Position numbers and translations under genes: made by a program
Assembly: GCF_023554255.2 (NCBI RefSeq)
Contig: NZ_JAMJWD020000002.1
Span: forward strand, 425,425 to 489,424
Length of the DNA stretch: 64,000 nucleotides
Direction: 5' to 3'
Source: Phyllobacterium sp. 21LDTY02-6
GTDB taxonomy: Bacteria > Pseudomonadota > Alphaproteobacteria > Rhizobiales > Rhizobiaceae
The notes under the pieces: generated by a model
Told to the model about the DNA's origin: nothing
Databases searched by the model: none
Seen by the model: the letters and a program-made list of their open reading frames with translations, nothing else
Part shown: positions 37,652-46,160 of the stretch, in pieces
Position numbering within the stretch: position 1 is the stretch's first letter
Layout of the letters: each line of letters opens with the position of its first letter

Positions 37652-39178
37652 ATGGATACCCTGACCGCACCCCGGCACCTGCGCCTTCACGCCAGCGACA
37701 ATGTCATCGTAGCCGTTGACGCCATTCAGGCAGGCCAGCGCATCGATGACATCATGATCGCCGACCGTGTCCCGAGGGGACACAAGCTGGCATCGCGTCC
37801 GATCGCCGAAGGGGAGCCGGTGCGCAAGTTTGGCCAGATCATCGGTTCGGCTTCGAAAGCGATCGCGCCCGGCCAATGGGTGCACGAACACAATCTCAAC
37901 TATACGAATTTCACCCGCGAAGCCGACGCCGCCCACATCACGGCGGCAGGCGGCTTGCTGCCGGTGGAGCAGCGGGCAACCTTCCAAGGCTTTCGTCGCG
38001 ACAATGGCCGCGTCGGAACGCGCAACTATATCGGCATCCTTACCTCGGTGAACTGCTCCGCCTCGGTGGCGCGTTTCATCGCAGAAGCGGTACAGAAATC
38101 GGGCCTGCTGGATGATTATCCGACGATAGACGGGATCATTCCGCTGGTTCACGGCGGCGGCTGCGCGCTGGACGTAAAGGGCGAAGGCTATGAAGTCCTG
38201 AAGCGGACTCAATGGGGTTACGCCACAAATCCCAATATCGCCGCCGTCCTGATGGTCGGCCTCGGTTGCGAGGGCTTCCAGATCGGGCGCTGGAAAGAGG
38301 CCTACAATATCGTGGAAAGCGACAAGTTCCGCAGCCTGACGATCCAGGAAGTGGGCGGTACGCGCAAGACGATGGAGGCAGGCATCTCGGCGGTTCGCGA
38401 CATGTTGCCGACGGCTGCCAATGTAAGACGCGAAACCGTGCCGGCGTCGGAACTCATGCTCGCTTTGCAATGCGGCGGATCGGATGGCTATTCCGGCATC
38501 ACCGCCAACCCGGCTTTGGGCGCCGCCGTGGATATCCTCGTGCGCCATGGCGGGACTGCCATTCTGTCGGAAACACCTGAAATATACGGCGCCGAACACC
38601 TGCTGATCGAGCGGGCATCCAATCCCGAAGCTGTTGCGCGGCTTCAATCGGTCATTTCCTGGTGGGAGGACTATACGGCCCGCAACAACATGGAAATGAA
38701 CAATAATCCCTCACCTGGCAACAAGGCGGGCGGATTGACCACAATCCTGGAGAAATCGCTCGGCGCCGTCGCCAAATCCGGCACGACTCCGTTGGAAGCC
38801 GTTTACGGATATGCCGAACCCGTAACGGCACGCGGCCTCGTCTTCATGGACACGCCCGGCTATGACCCCGTGTCGGCCACCGGCCAGGTCGCCGGTGGCG
38901 CCAATATCCTTGCCTTCACCACTGGCCGAGGGTCGGCCTATGGCTGCAAGCCGACGCCGTCGATCAAGCTGGCGACCAACACACCCATGTACAATCAGAT
39001 GATCGAAGACATGGACATCAATTGCGGCGACATACTCGACGGCGTTTCCATCGAGGAAAAGGGCCAGATGATCTTCGATCACCTCCTGAAGATCGCCTCC
39101 GGCGAACGCAGCAAATCCGAGCAGCTCGGCTATGGCGACGCGGAGTTCGTGCCATGGCAGATCGGCGCAACGATGTAA
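37652..39178 (+). CDS. uxaA: UxaA family hydrolase, altronate dehydratase
   Basis: 508 residues: an N-terminal SAF-type domain (about residues 5-95; ASDNVIVAVDAIQAGQRID, HKLASRPIAEGEPVRKFGQIIG) fused to the large altronate dehydratase domain (GFRRDNGRVGTRNYIGI; HGGGCALD; GLGCEGFQI; LQCGGSDGYSGITANPALG; TTGRGSAYGCKPTPSIKLATN). The enzyme dehydrates D-altronate to 2-keto-3-deoxygluconate in the galacturonate branch; related family members act on galactarate. The ATG at 37652 follows GGAGA. It is convergent with the uxuB-like gene. Confidence 0.93.
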   Translation: MDTLTAPRHLRLHASDNVIVAVDAIQAGQRIDDIMIADRVPRGHKLASRPIAEGEPVRKFGQIIGSASKAIAPGQWVHEHNLNYTNFTREADAAHITAAGGLLPVEQRATFQGFRRDNGRVGTRNYIGILTSVNCSASVARFIAEAVQKSGLLDDYPTIDGIIPLVHGGGCALDVKGEGYEVLKRTQWGYATNPNIAAVLMVGLGCEGFQIGRWKEAYNIVESDKFRSLTIQEVGGTRKTMEAGISAVRDMLPTAANVRRETVPASELMLALQCGGSDGYSGITANPALGAAVDILVRHGGTAILSETPEIYGAEHLLIERASNPEAVARLQSVISWWEDYTARNNMEMNNNPSPGNKAGGLTTILEKSLGAVAKSGTTPLEAVYGYAEPVTARGLVFMDTPGYDPVSATGQVAGGANILAFTTGRGSAYGCKPTPSIKLATNTPMYNQMIEDMDINCGDILDGVSIEEKGQMIFDHLLKIASGERSKSEQLGYGDAEFVPWQIGATM

Positions 39179-39200
39179 GGCTCCGACCGAGCCGAAATTA

Positions 39201-40676
39201 TTAGGTGGCGGCGACAGTTCTCGCCGCACCGCTCTCGAGAAGCCTGCCGAGCGCTTCTTCGACCGCCGTCCTGAATATGACATTGGCCGGCAGATCTTCG
39301 CCGAAAACCTGGCGAAGTCCGAGAAGCGCAGCCACGATGTCCGGTGCCGAAGCCTTCTGCGCCGTCAGGCGCTTCATCTCTTCCGCCAGGGGATCGCGCA
39401 CGTCGATGGCTTGTCCACGCTCGTCGGTACCGGTCACATACCGCATCCAGGCAGCAATACCCATTGCCAGACGAGGGAACGGTGCCTCGGCCTCGATACG
39501 GCTGCGGATCGTGTTCAGCAGTCGCTGCGGCAGCTTCTGCGAGCCGTCCATGGCAATCTGCCAGGTCCTGTGGCGCAGGGCCGGGTTGCGGAAACGCTCC
39601 CGCAATTGCGCCTTGTAGGCGGCTAGGTCGAAGCCGGGCAGAGGCGGCAGGGTCGGCGTGATCTCCTCGTCCATCATTGTCTCGATGAAGCCGGCGAAGC
39701 CTTCCGCCCGCATGACATCGGACACCGTCTCATGTCCGGCCAGATAGCCGAGATAGGCGAGGGTCGAGTGACTGCCATTGAGGAGGCGCAGCTTCATCAG
39801 TTCGAACGCCGCGACGTCATCGACGAACGTCGCTCCGAACTTCTCCCAGGCCGGGCGTCCGCTGGGGAAATGATCTTCGATCACCCACTGGCTGAACGGC
39901 TCCGTCATGATCGGCCATTCATCGACGACACCCGCAGCCTTGGTCAGCAATTCCCGGTCTGCATCGGTCGTGGCGGGGACGATCCTGTCGACCATCGTTG
40001 ACGGGAAGGCGACCTCATCGGTGATGTATCGGCCAAGCTCGGCATCGCGCAACGACGCGAACCGCGTCACCACGTTCTTCAGCGTCTCGCCATTGGCCGG
40101 CAAATTATCGCAGGAGAGCAGCGTGAATGGCGGGATGCCGCGCTCACGGCGGCGCGCCAGTGCCTCGACGACGAAGCCGATGGCGGATATCGGTGCGCCC
40201 GGATTGGCCAGATCGTGAATGATGTCAGGATGCGCCTCGTCGAGCGCTGCGGCCGCTGGCGAGTAGCAATAGCCTTTTTCCGTTATGGTCAGCGAGACGA
40301 TCTTCACATCGGGCTCGGCCATGACCTCGAGGACGCGTTCGGGATCTTCCGGCGCTACCAGCAAGCCCATGATGCTGCCGATGACCCGGAACCGGTCGCC
40401 GCCGCCATCGCGAGTAGCGACAGTATAGAGCCCATCCTGCGGCTGCAGGGCGTCGCGCGTGCCGGGGCTACGCAGCGACACGCCGACGATGCCCCAGCGC
40501 ATGTCGTCCGCGGCAATCGCATCATCCGTATAGACTGCCTGGTGCGCCCGGTGGAACGCGCCGATGCCGAGGTGGACGATACCGGTTTGCAGGCCGTCCC
40601 GCGTATAGTTCGGAACCTGAATCTGTGCATCGAGGCTCGAGAGGGAAGCATTGGAGAGGCGCGGTGTCGAAGACAT
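39201..40676 (-). CDS. uxuB: Fructuronate reductase / mannitol dehydrogenase family
   Basis: 491 residues of the long-chain polyol dehydrogenase family. The N-terminal nucleotide-binding motif is GIVHLGIGAFHRAHQAVYTD and the catalytic K-x5-N-x2-H signature is KLRLLNGSHSTLAYLG. With glucuronate isomerase 16 bp upstream and mannonate dehydratase nearby, D-fructuronate reduction to D-mannonate is the best assignment; a mannitol or arabinitol dehydrogenase is the alternative by family. It is the second gene of an operon with uxaC on the minus strand. Confidence 0.88.
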   Translation of the reverse strand: MSSTPRLSNASLSSLDAQIQVPNYTRDGLQTGIVHLGIGAFHRAHQAVYTDDAIAADDMRWGIVGVSLRSPGTRDALQPQDGLYTVATRDGGGDRFRVIGSIMGLLVAPEDPERVLEVMAEPDVKIVSLTITEKGYCYSPAAAALDEAHPDIIHDLANPGAPISAIGFVVEALARRRERGIPPFTLLSCDNLPANGETLKNVVTRFASLRDAELGRYITDEVAFPSTMVDRIVPATTDADRELLTKAAGVVDEWPIMTEPFSQWVIEDHFPSGRPAWEKFGATFVDDVAAFELMKLRLLNGSHSTLAYLGYLAGHETVSDVMRAEGFAGFIETMMDEEITPTLPPLPGFDLAAYKAQLRERFRNPALRHRTWQIAMDGSQKLPQRLLNTIRSRIEAEAPFPRLAMGIAAWMRYVTGTDERGQAIDVRDPLAEEMKRLTAQKASAPDIVAALLGLRQVFGEDLPANVIFRTAVEEALGRLLESGAARTVAAT

Positions 40677-40692
40677 TTATTTCTCGTTTCTT

Positions 40693-42090
40693 TCAGAGCT
40701 TGTAGGCGTTCTTGGCCAATCGATAGGCCAGGTCATGGGCGATCTCGGCGCCTTCGTCTTCATCGAGCCGGTGGTCTGCGATCAGACGCGCCAGGAAGGC
40801 GCAATCGACACGCCGCGCCATATCATGCCGCGCGGGTATGGACAGATAGGCCCGGGTATCGTCGTTGAAACCGACTGTATTGTAGAAACCCGCTGTTTCG
40901 GTGGTGAGCTCGCGGAACCGCCGCATGCCTTCCGGACTGTCGTGGAACCACCAGGCCGGCCCCAGCCGCAATGCCGGATAGTGCCCGGCAAGAGGCGCAA
41001 GCTCGCGGCTGTAGCTCGTCTCGTCCAATGTGAAGAGGATGAGCGTCAGCCGCGGATCGTTGCCATAGGCATCGAGCAAGGGCTTGAGTTCCTCGACATA
41101 GCTCGTCGCACGGGGAATATCGGCACCCTTGTCCGCGCCGAACCGCTCGAACAATTGCGGATTGTGATTACGGAACGACCCCGGATGTATCTGCATCACG
41201 AGTCCGTCTTCGACGCTCATGCCGGCCATTTCCGTCAGCATCTGGGCTCGGAAAAGCTCTGCTGCCTGGGGATCCGGGCGGCTCATCACCAGATCGAAGA
41301 GGCTTGCTGCCTCGGCGGGCGAAAGATTGGCGGTGCGGGCGCTGGGATGGCCATGATCCGTCGCCGTCGCTCCGCGCGCCTTGAAATAGGCTCGCCTTGC
41401 CCGGTGGGCGTCCAGATAACCCTGGTAGGTGAGAGGCGTACCGGCAAGTCCGGTGAATTTCTCGACGTTCTCGGCAAAGTCCGACCGCGACGCATCGACC
41501 ACCGCATCGGGGCGATAGGCAGGAACGACCCTGCCCTTCCAGCCGGATTGCAACACTGCGTCGTGATAGCGAAGATCGTCGGTGGCAGCGTCGGTGGTCG
41601 AGATGACCTCGATGCCGAACTGCTCGTACAGCGCGCGCGGACGCATGGAGGGCTGGCCGATCCGGTCGCTTATCCGGTCATAGAGTGCATCGGCATTGGC
41701 TTCGCACAAGCGATCCGTGATGTCGAAGATCGTCTCCAGCGAATGCTCGAACCACAGGCGCGAAGGCGTTCCCCGGAACAGGTGAAAATGCCGCGCGAAC
41801 AGCCGCCAGATCTTGCGGCCGTCGGTCTCTGTCGGGCCGCCATCGACGCGCGGTACGCCGAGATCCTCCAGCGCCACGCCTTGCGAGTACAACATGCGGA
41901 AAATATAATGGTCCGGCTTGACGAACAGGCTGGCGGGATCTGGAAAGGCTTCGTTTTCCGCATACCAGCGAGGCTCGGTATGACCGTGCGGCGAGATGAT
42001 AGGAAGCCGTTCCACGGTACGATAGAGGCGACGGGCAATAATGCGAGCATCGGCCTCGATTGGAAACAGCCTGTCGGGATGAAGCGCCAT
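40693..42090 (-). CDS. uxaC: Glucuronate isomerase (uronate isomerase)
   Basis: 465 residues of the amidohydrolase-fold uronate isomerase. The N-terminal metal motif is LPIISPHGHTEPRWYAEN, followed by FVKPDHYIFRMLYSQG; the C-terminal half has WWFHDSPEGMRRFRELTTETAGFYNTVGFNDDTRA. It converts D-glucuronate to D-fructuronate and D-galacturonate to D-tagaturonate. It is the first gene of the operon with uxuB and is divergent from the regulator gene, with the TAATATATTA site between them. Confidence 0.95.
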   Translation of the reverse strand: MALHPDRLFPIEADARIIARRLYRTVERLPIISPHGHTEPRWYAENEAFPDPASLFVKPDHYIFRMLYSQGVALEDLGVPRVDGGPTETDGRKIWRLFARHFHLFRGTPSRLWFEHSLETIFDITDRLCEANADALYDRISDRIGQPSMRPRALYEQFGIEVISTTDAATDDLRYHDAVLQSGWKGRVVPAYRPDAVVDASRSDFAENVEKFTGLAGTPLTYQGYLDAHRARRAYFKARGATATDHGHPSARTANLSPAEAASLFDLVMSRPDPQAAELFRAQMLTEMAGMSVEDGLVMQIHPGSFRNHNPQLFERFGADKGADIPRATSYVEELKPLLDAYGNDPRLTLILFTLDETSYSRELAPLAGHYPALRLGPAWWFHDSPEGMRRFRELTTETAGFYNTVGFNDDTRAYLSIPARHDMARRVDCAFLARLIADHRLDEDEGAEIAHDLAYRLAKNAYKL

Positions 42091-42147
42091 TCTTGTCTAC
42101 TCGCACTGCCTGTGGATGAAGGATCGATCTTGGCGGAGAGTAGAAAA

Positions 42148-42157
42148 TAATATATTA
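42148..42157. promoter_or_regulatory. Putative hexuronate-regulator operator between uxaC and the GntR gene
   Basis: The 10-bp palindrome TAATATATTA is identical to the core of the site at uxaA. It lies 57 bp before uxaC and 51 bp before the GTG of the regulator, where it could control both. Confidence 0.6.
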
Positions 42158-42208
42158 GTATGTCAATGTCGCAGGCGGGCAGCAGCCCGTGAATGATGAA
42201 AGTATGAC

Positions 42209-42940
42209 GTGAACAAGACCGCCCCGCAAATTTCCTCGTCAGAGACCACGCCGGATCGCACTGCGCCGCGCGGCGCGCCCGTCGGAAGAATGACGACGGC
42301 GACGGCGATCTACCGCGAGCTTCACGCCGCAATCGTGGCGATGGACATGGCCCCGGGCACGGCGCTCAACGAAAAGGCGCTGACGGAACGTTTTGGCGTC
42401 AGCCGCACGCCGGTGCGCGAGGCGCTGATCAGGCTGGTGGAGGACGGCCTGGTGGACGTCTTTCCGCAATCCGGAACATTCGTATCGCGCATTCCCCTCG
42501 CGCTCATTCCCCAGGCCGTGATCATCCGGCAAGCGCTCGAAGGAGCTGCGGTGGAACGCGCCGCCGAGCGCGCCACGGCGAAGGATGTGGAATGGCTGGA
42601 CGAACTTCTCGCACGGCAGCGGTTTTTTGCCGACCGCATGAATACCAATGGCTTTCACGAGGCCGACGAGGCCTTCCACGAAGCGATCGCCGGTATTTCC
42701 GGCCATCCCGGAATCTGGACCTATCTCAAGCCTGCAAAGATACAGATCGACAGGGCGCGGCGCATGACGCTGCCGGCGCTCGGCCGCATGGATCAGGTTC
42801 TTTCCGAACATTCGACCATCCGCAATGCCATTGCGGAGCATGATGTAGCGGCCGCCTGCACGGCAATGAAGCAGCATTTGAATGCCGTCATTCCCGATAT
42901 TGAAACCTTGAGAAGAACCCATCCCCAATCGTTCATCTGA
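42209..42940 (+). CDS. GntR family transcriptional regulator (FadR subfamily, FCD domain)
   Basis: 243 residues. The N-terminal winged helix has LNEKALTERFGVSRTPVREALIRLVEDGLVDVFPQSGTFVS (residues about 52-92), the canonical GntR helix-turn-helix, followed by an all-helical FCD ligand-binding domain with the HEADEAFHEAIAGISGHP metal-site histidines. It probably represses the hexuronate genes and is released by a pathway uronate or aldonate, as for UxuR/ExuR, but the effector is inferred. Start: a GTG at 42209 with a GAAAG upstream; an ATG at 42290 after CGGAAG is an alternative. Confidence 0.92.
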   Translation: MNKTAPQISSSETTPDRTAPRGAPVGRMTTATAIYRELHAAIVAMDMAPGTALNEKALTERFGVSRTPVREALIRLVEDGLVDVFPQSGTFVSRIPLALIPQAVIIRQALEGAAVERAAERATAKDVEWLDELLARQRFFADRMNTNGFHEADEAFHEAIAGISGHPGIWTYLKPAKIQIDRARRMTLPALGRMDQVLSEHSTIRNAIAEHDVAAACTAMKQHLNAVIPDIETLRRTHPQSFI

Positions 42941-42969
42941 TTTGGGATCGCAATAGTGACGGAGGATGC

Positions 42970-44160
42970 ATGCGTCAGGCATGGAGATGGTTTGGGCCCA
43001 AAGCTGGGGTAACGCTTGACGATGTTCGGCAGGCAGGGGCGACGGACATCGTATCCTCGTTGCACGACGTCCCGATCGGTGAAGCCTGGACAAAGCAGCA
43101 GGTCCAGGAGCGCAAATCCCTTATCGAATCGACACCGGACGGGCGGACCCCGCTGACCTGGTCTGTCATCGAGAGCATACCGATCCCGGACGCGGTGAAG
43201 CGCACGGGCGGGAAGGCCAAACGTGAGATAGAGACCTGGATTGCCAGCATGGAGGCGGTCGCCGCCAATGGAATCCGGGTCATCTGCTATAATTTCATGC
43301 CGGTTGTCGACTGGTGCCGGACGGAGCTGGACCATGTCACTCCGACGGGCTCGACCGCCATGCGTTTCGACCACAATCAGTTCGCGGTTTTCGACCTGCA
43401 TATCCTGCAGCGCAAGGGCGCCGAGAGCGATTATTCCAGCGAGGACCAGGCCATTGCAGCGCGGCTGTACGAAGCGATGGGTGCGCAGGAAATCGCCGAT
43501 CTCACGCGCAACATCGCCAGCGCCCTGCCCGGATCGACGACCGAACCCCTGACCATCCCGGCCTTCCGCGACAAGCTCGACGCCTATTCCGGCATGGATG
43601 CCGCGCGGCTGCGCCAGCACCTGATCGAGTTTCTGCAGGCCGTCACGCCAGTCGCAGATGCGCTCGACGTCAAATTGACCCTGCATCCTGATGATCCGCC
43701 CCGGCCCTTGTTCGGCTTGCCGCGCATAGCATCGACGGAGGCCGATTATGCAGCGCTGTTCGACGCCGTCCCCTCGCCCGCCAATGGCATGTGCTATTGC
43801 ACCGGCAGTCTCGGGGTTCGCGCCGACAATGATCTGCCGAGCATTGCGCGCCGTTTTGCCGGGCGTATTCATTTTGCCCATCTGCGTGCAACGACCCGCG
43901 AGGGGGATGGAAGAAGCTTCCACGAAGCTGCGCATCTCGAAGGCGATGTCGACATGGTGGCGGTGTTGCGCGAACTGCTCGCGGAAGATCGCAAGCGCGA
44001 CAAGGCGAACAGCATCATTTTCCGGTCCGATCACGGCCAGCGCCTGCTCGACGATCTGAGCAAGGATGTGACGCCGGGCTATCCCTCGATCGGCCGCCTG
44101 CGCGGTCTCGCCGAATTGCGGGGCATCATCCACGCTCTCGATGCATCGGCCTTGCGCTAG
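42970..44160 (+). CDS. uxuA: Mannonate dehydratase
   Basis: 396 residues. Dehydrates D-mannonate to 2-keto-3-deoxygluconate, completing the glucuronate branch. Typical are MRQAWRWFGPKAGVTLDDVRQAGA at the N-terminus with the SSLHDVPIGEAW segment, the metal-binding TLHPDDPPRPLFGLPRI and GMCYCTGSLG, and the C-terminal FRSDHGQRL. GGAGG precedes the ATG by five bases, and the gene starts 29 bases after the regulator, probably one transcript. Confidence 0.96.
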   Translation: MRQAWRWFGPKAGVTLDDVRQAGATDIVSSLHDVPIGEAWTKQQVQERKSLIESTPDGRTPLTWSVIESIPIPDAVKRTGGKAKREIETWIASMEAVAANGIRVICYNFMPVVDWCRTELDHVTPTGSTAMRFDHNQFAVFDLHILQRKGAESDYSSEDQAIAARLYEAMGAQEIADLTRNIASALPGSTTEPLTIPAFRDKLDAYSGMDAARLRQHLIEFLQAVTPVADALDVKLTLHPDDPPRPLFGLPRIASTEADYAALFDAVPSPANGMCYCTGSLGVRADNDLPSIARRFAGRIHFAHLRATTREGDGRSFHEAAHLEGDVDMVAVLRELLAEDRKRDKANSIIFRSDHGQRLLDDLSKDVTPGYPSIGRLRGLAELRGIIHALDASALR

Positions 44161-44647
44161 AACGTTCCCCGGAGCAATCGATAGGCGTTTCGGCCGGGAA
44201 CGGACCAAAACGATGCGTTGAAGCAAAAATGCCGATCACTTTTTGAGTTGCCGTGCCATTTCAGTGCGGCAACTCACTCGAAATAGTTAATCCTTTTTCA
44301 CGATATCTGCCGCCTGGATCGCTGTTTCGACAGTGCCCCTTAATAAATTGGTTATAAATCAACACATTTCCGCCATAGTCTCTGCGCGATCCTGAATATC
44401 CCGCGCGCTGGCACAGCAAGTTCCATCACATTTTGAGTCATAATAAGACAATAGAAATGAGTAACTTGCGCCCATTTGCCTCTTGATCTTTGGCTTTCTT
44501 TCCGGCGTGCGACACCTCGAGGCCACATTTCTCCAAAATAGAAGCGACATCTCATCCACGCGGCGATCTACTTACCCGAGCTCGCCATATGCGTGTGTCT
44601 TCATTCAGGTGTTTCCGCCTTGGGTTGTTAAAGTGCGAATATTCCCC
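44161..44647. other. 487-bp intergenic region with a stem-loop
   Basis: No gene is supported here. A perfect 10-bp inverted repeat TGAGTTGCCG/CGGCAACTCA (44244-44253 and 44267-44276) with a 13-base loop lies 84 bp after uxuA; no T-run follows, so termination would be weak. The rest is AT-rich and probably holds the promoter of the RlpA-like gene. Confidence 0.5.
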
Positions 44648-45001
44648 ATGCTCTCATTTGCAAGTATCCGTAAGGTACTCACTGCCACCATTATTTTCCT
44701 CATGTTCGGTGCCGCTTCCGCCAATGCCGCCTGTGGCGGCGCATCATGGTACGCCCTTCACTCCAAAACGGCTTCGGGCGAGCGTATGAACCCGTCGGCA
44801 CTGACCGCTGCCCACAGGACGCTGCCATTCGGCTCCAAGGTGAAGGTGACCAACCAGCGCAACGGCAAATCGATCGTCGTGCGCATCAACGACCGCGGAC
44901 CGTTCATCAAGGGCCGGGTGATCGACCTTTCAAAGGGCGCAGCCGCCAGGCTCGGCTTTGTCGGCGCCGGCCATACCAAAATCTGCATGGCGAGGCTTTA
45001 G
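44648..45001 (+). CDS. Septal ring lytic transglycosylase RlpA family protein
   Basis: 117 residues: a signal peptide ([27 protein letters not shown]) and a double-psi beta-barrel domain with [44 protein letters not shown] and [22 protein letters not shown]. The catalytic Asp of RlpA (in NDRGPF) is present. RlpA proteins cleave peptidoglycan glycan strands lacking stem peptides, or act at the septum. It lacks the C-terminal SPOR domain of full RlpA. The ATG at 44648 is chosen because the signal peptide begins there; the frame extends upstream to 44483. Confidence 0.85.
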   Translation: MLSFASIRKVLTATIIFLMFGAASANAACGGASWYALHSKTASGERMNPSALTAAHRTLPFGSKVKVTNQRNGKSIVVRINDRGPFIKGRVIDLSKGAAARLGFVGAGHTKICMARL

Positions 45002-45089
45002 GCCAGACCAGGGCGGCAGCGATCATTCTTCTTGACCAATGCCGCCAGTAGCGCCATGTGAACAGTCCAGATGAAGTCGGGGATGTTCC

Positions 45090-46031
45090 ATGGCACTCAA
45101 AGTCGCGGTCCAGATGGACCACATCAATTCGATCCGGATCGGCGGAGACACGACCTTCGCCCTCTGCCTTGAAGCGCAGGCGCGCGGGCATCGGCTGTTC
45201 CATTATACGCCCGACAGGCTGAGCATGCGCGACGGTGTCGTTTCGGCACGCGTGGAAGAACTGAGCGTGCGCGATGTCGAAGGCGATCATTTCAGCCTCG
45301 GCGAGCCGACCCCCCGAGACCTGTCCGAGATGGATGTGGTGCTCCTGCGCCAGGATCCGCCCTTCGACATGAATTATATCACCACGACGCATATGCTGGA
45401 GCGCATTCACCCGAAAACGCTCGTCGTGAACGATCCTGCCTGGGTGCGCAACAGTCCCGAGAAGATCTTCGTCACCGAGTTTCCCGACCTCATGCCGGAC
45501 ACGCTGATCACCAAGGACCCGGCGGAGATCATGGCGTTCCGCAAGGAGTTCGGCGACATCATTCTCAAGCCGCTCTATGGCAATGGCGGCGCCGGCGTAT
45601 TCCATCTTGCGGATGGTGATCGCAATCTCACCTCGCTCCTCGAAATGTTCGGACAGATGTTCCGCGAGCCCTTCATCGCCCAGCGCTATCTGAAGGATGT
45701 TCGCGCCGGGGACAAGCGCATCATCCTGATCGACGGCGAGCCTGTCGGCGCCATCAATCGCGTTCCGTCCGAAACCGATTCACGCTCCAACATGCATGTC
45801 GGCGGGCGCGCCGAGAAGACCGAACTGACCGAGCGCGAGCGGGAGATCTGCGCCCGCATCGGCCCGTCGCTGCGCGAGCGCGGCTTCATCCTCGTCGGCA
45901 TCGACGTCATCGGCGACTATATGACGGAGATAAACGTCACCTCCCCGACCGGCGTTCGCGAGGTGAAGCGGTTTGGCGGTGCCGACATAGCGGCGCTGTT
46001 CTGGGACGCGGTCGAAGCGAAGCGGAACTGA
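45090..46031 (+). CDS. gshB: Glutathione synthase
   Basis: 313 residues of an ATP-grasp ligase joining gamma-glutamylcysteine and glycine. The N-terminus [20 protein letters not shown], then [19 protein letters not shown], the ATP-binding [38 protein letters not shown] and the C-terminal [22 protein letters not shown] are all family signatures. It stands upstream of yifB on the same strand. Confidence 0.97.
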   Translation: MALKVAVQMDHINSIRIGGDTTFALCLEAQARGHRLFHYTPDRLSMRDGVVSARVEELSVRDVEGDHFSLGEPTPRDLSEMDVVLLRQDPPFDMNYITTTHMLERIHPKTLVVNDPAWVRNSPEKIFVTEFPDLMPDTLITKDPAEIMAFRKEFGDIILKPLYGNGGAGVFHLADGDRNLTSLLEMFGQMFREPFIAQRYLKDVRAGDKRIILIDGEPVGAINRVPSETDSRSNMHVGGRAEKTELTEREREICARIGPSLRERGFILVGIDVIGDYMTEINVTSPTGVREVKRFGGADIAALFWDAVEAKRN

Positions 46032-46160
46032 TCGCCCGGGCGAGCGTCCGGCGTAGAGCTGGCGTTCGCCAATTGTTCTTGTTATGCGGCGGGATTTGTG
46101 CTGATGTGCCACGCATTGGCATAATGATTTTTTACGCACTGCATTTTCAAGGAACGATTG

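Noticed and set aside
26797..44647. tRNA-Leu as integration site of a genomic island
   Set aside because: I found no integrase, no transposase and no repeat of the tRNA 3' end (TTCTGGGCACCA) at the other edge of the accessory region.
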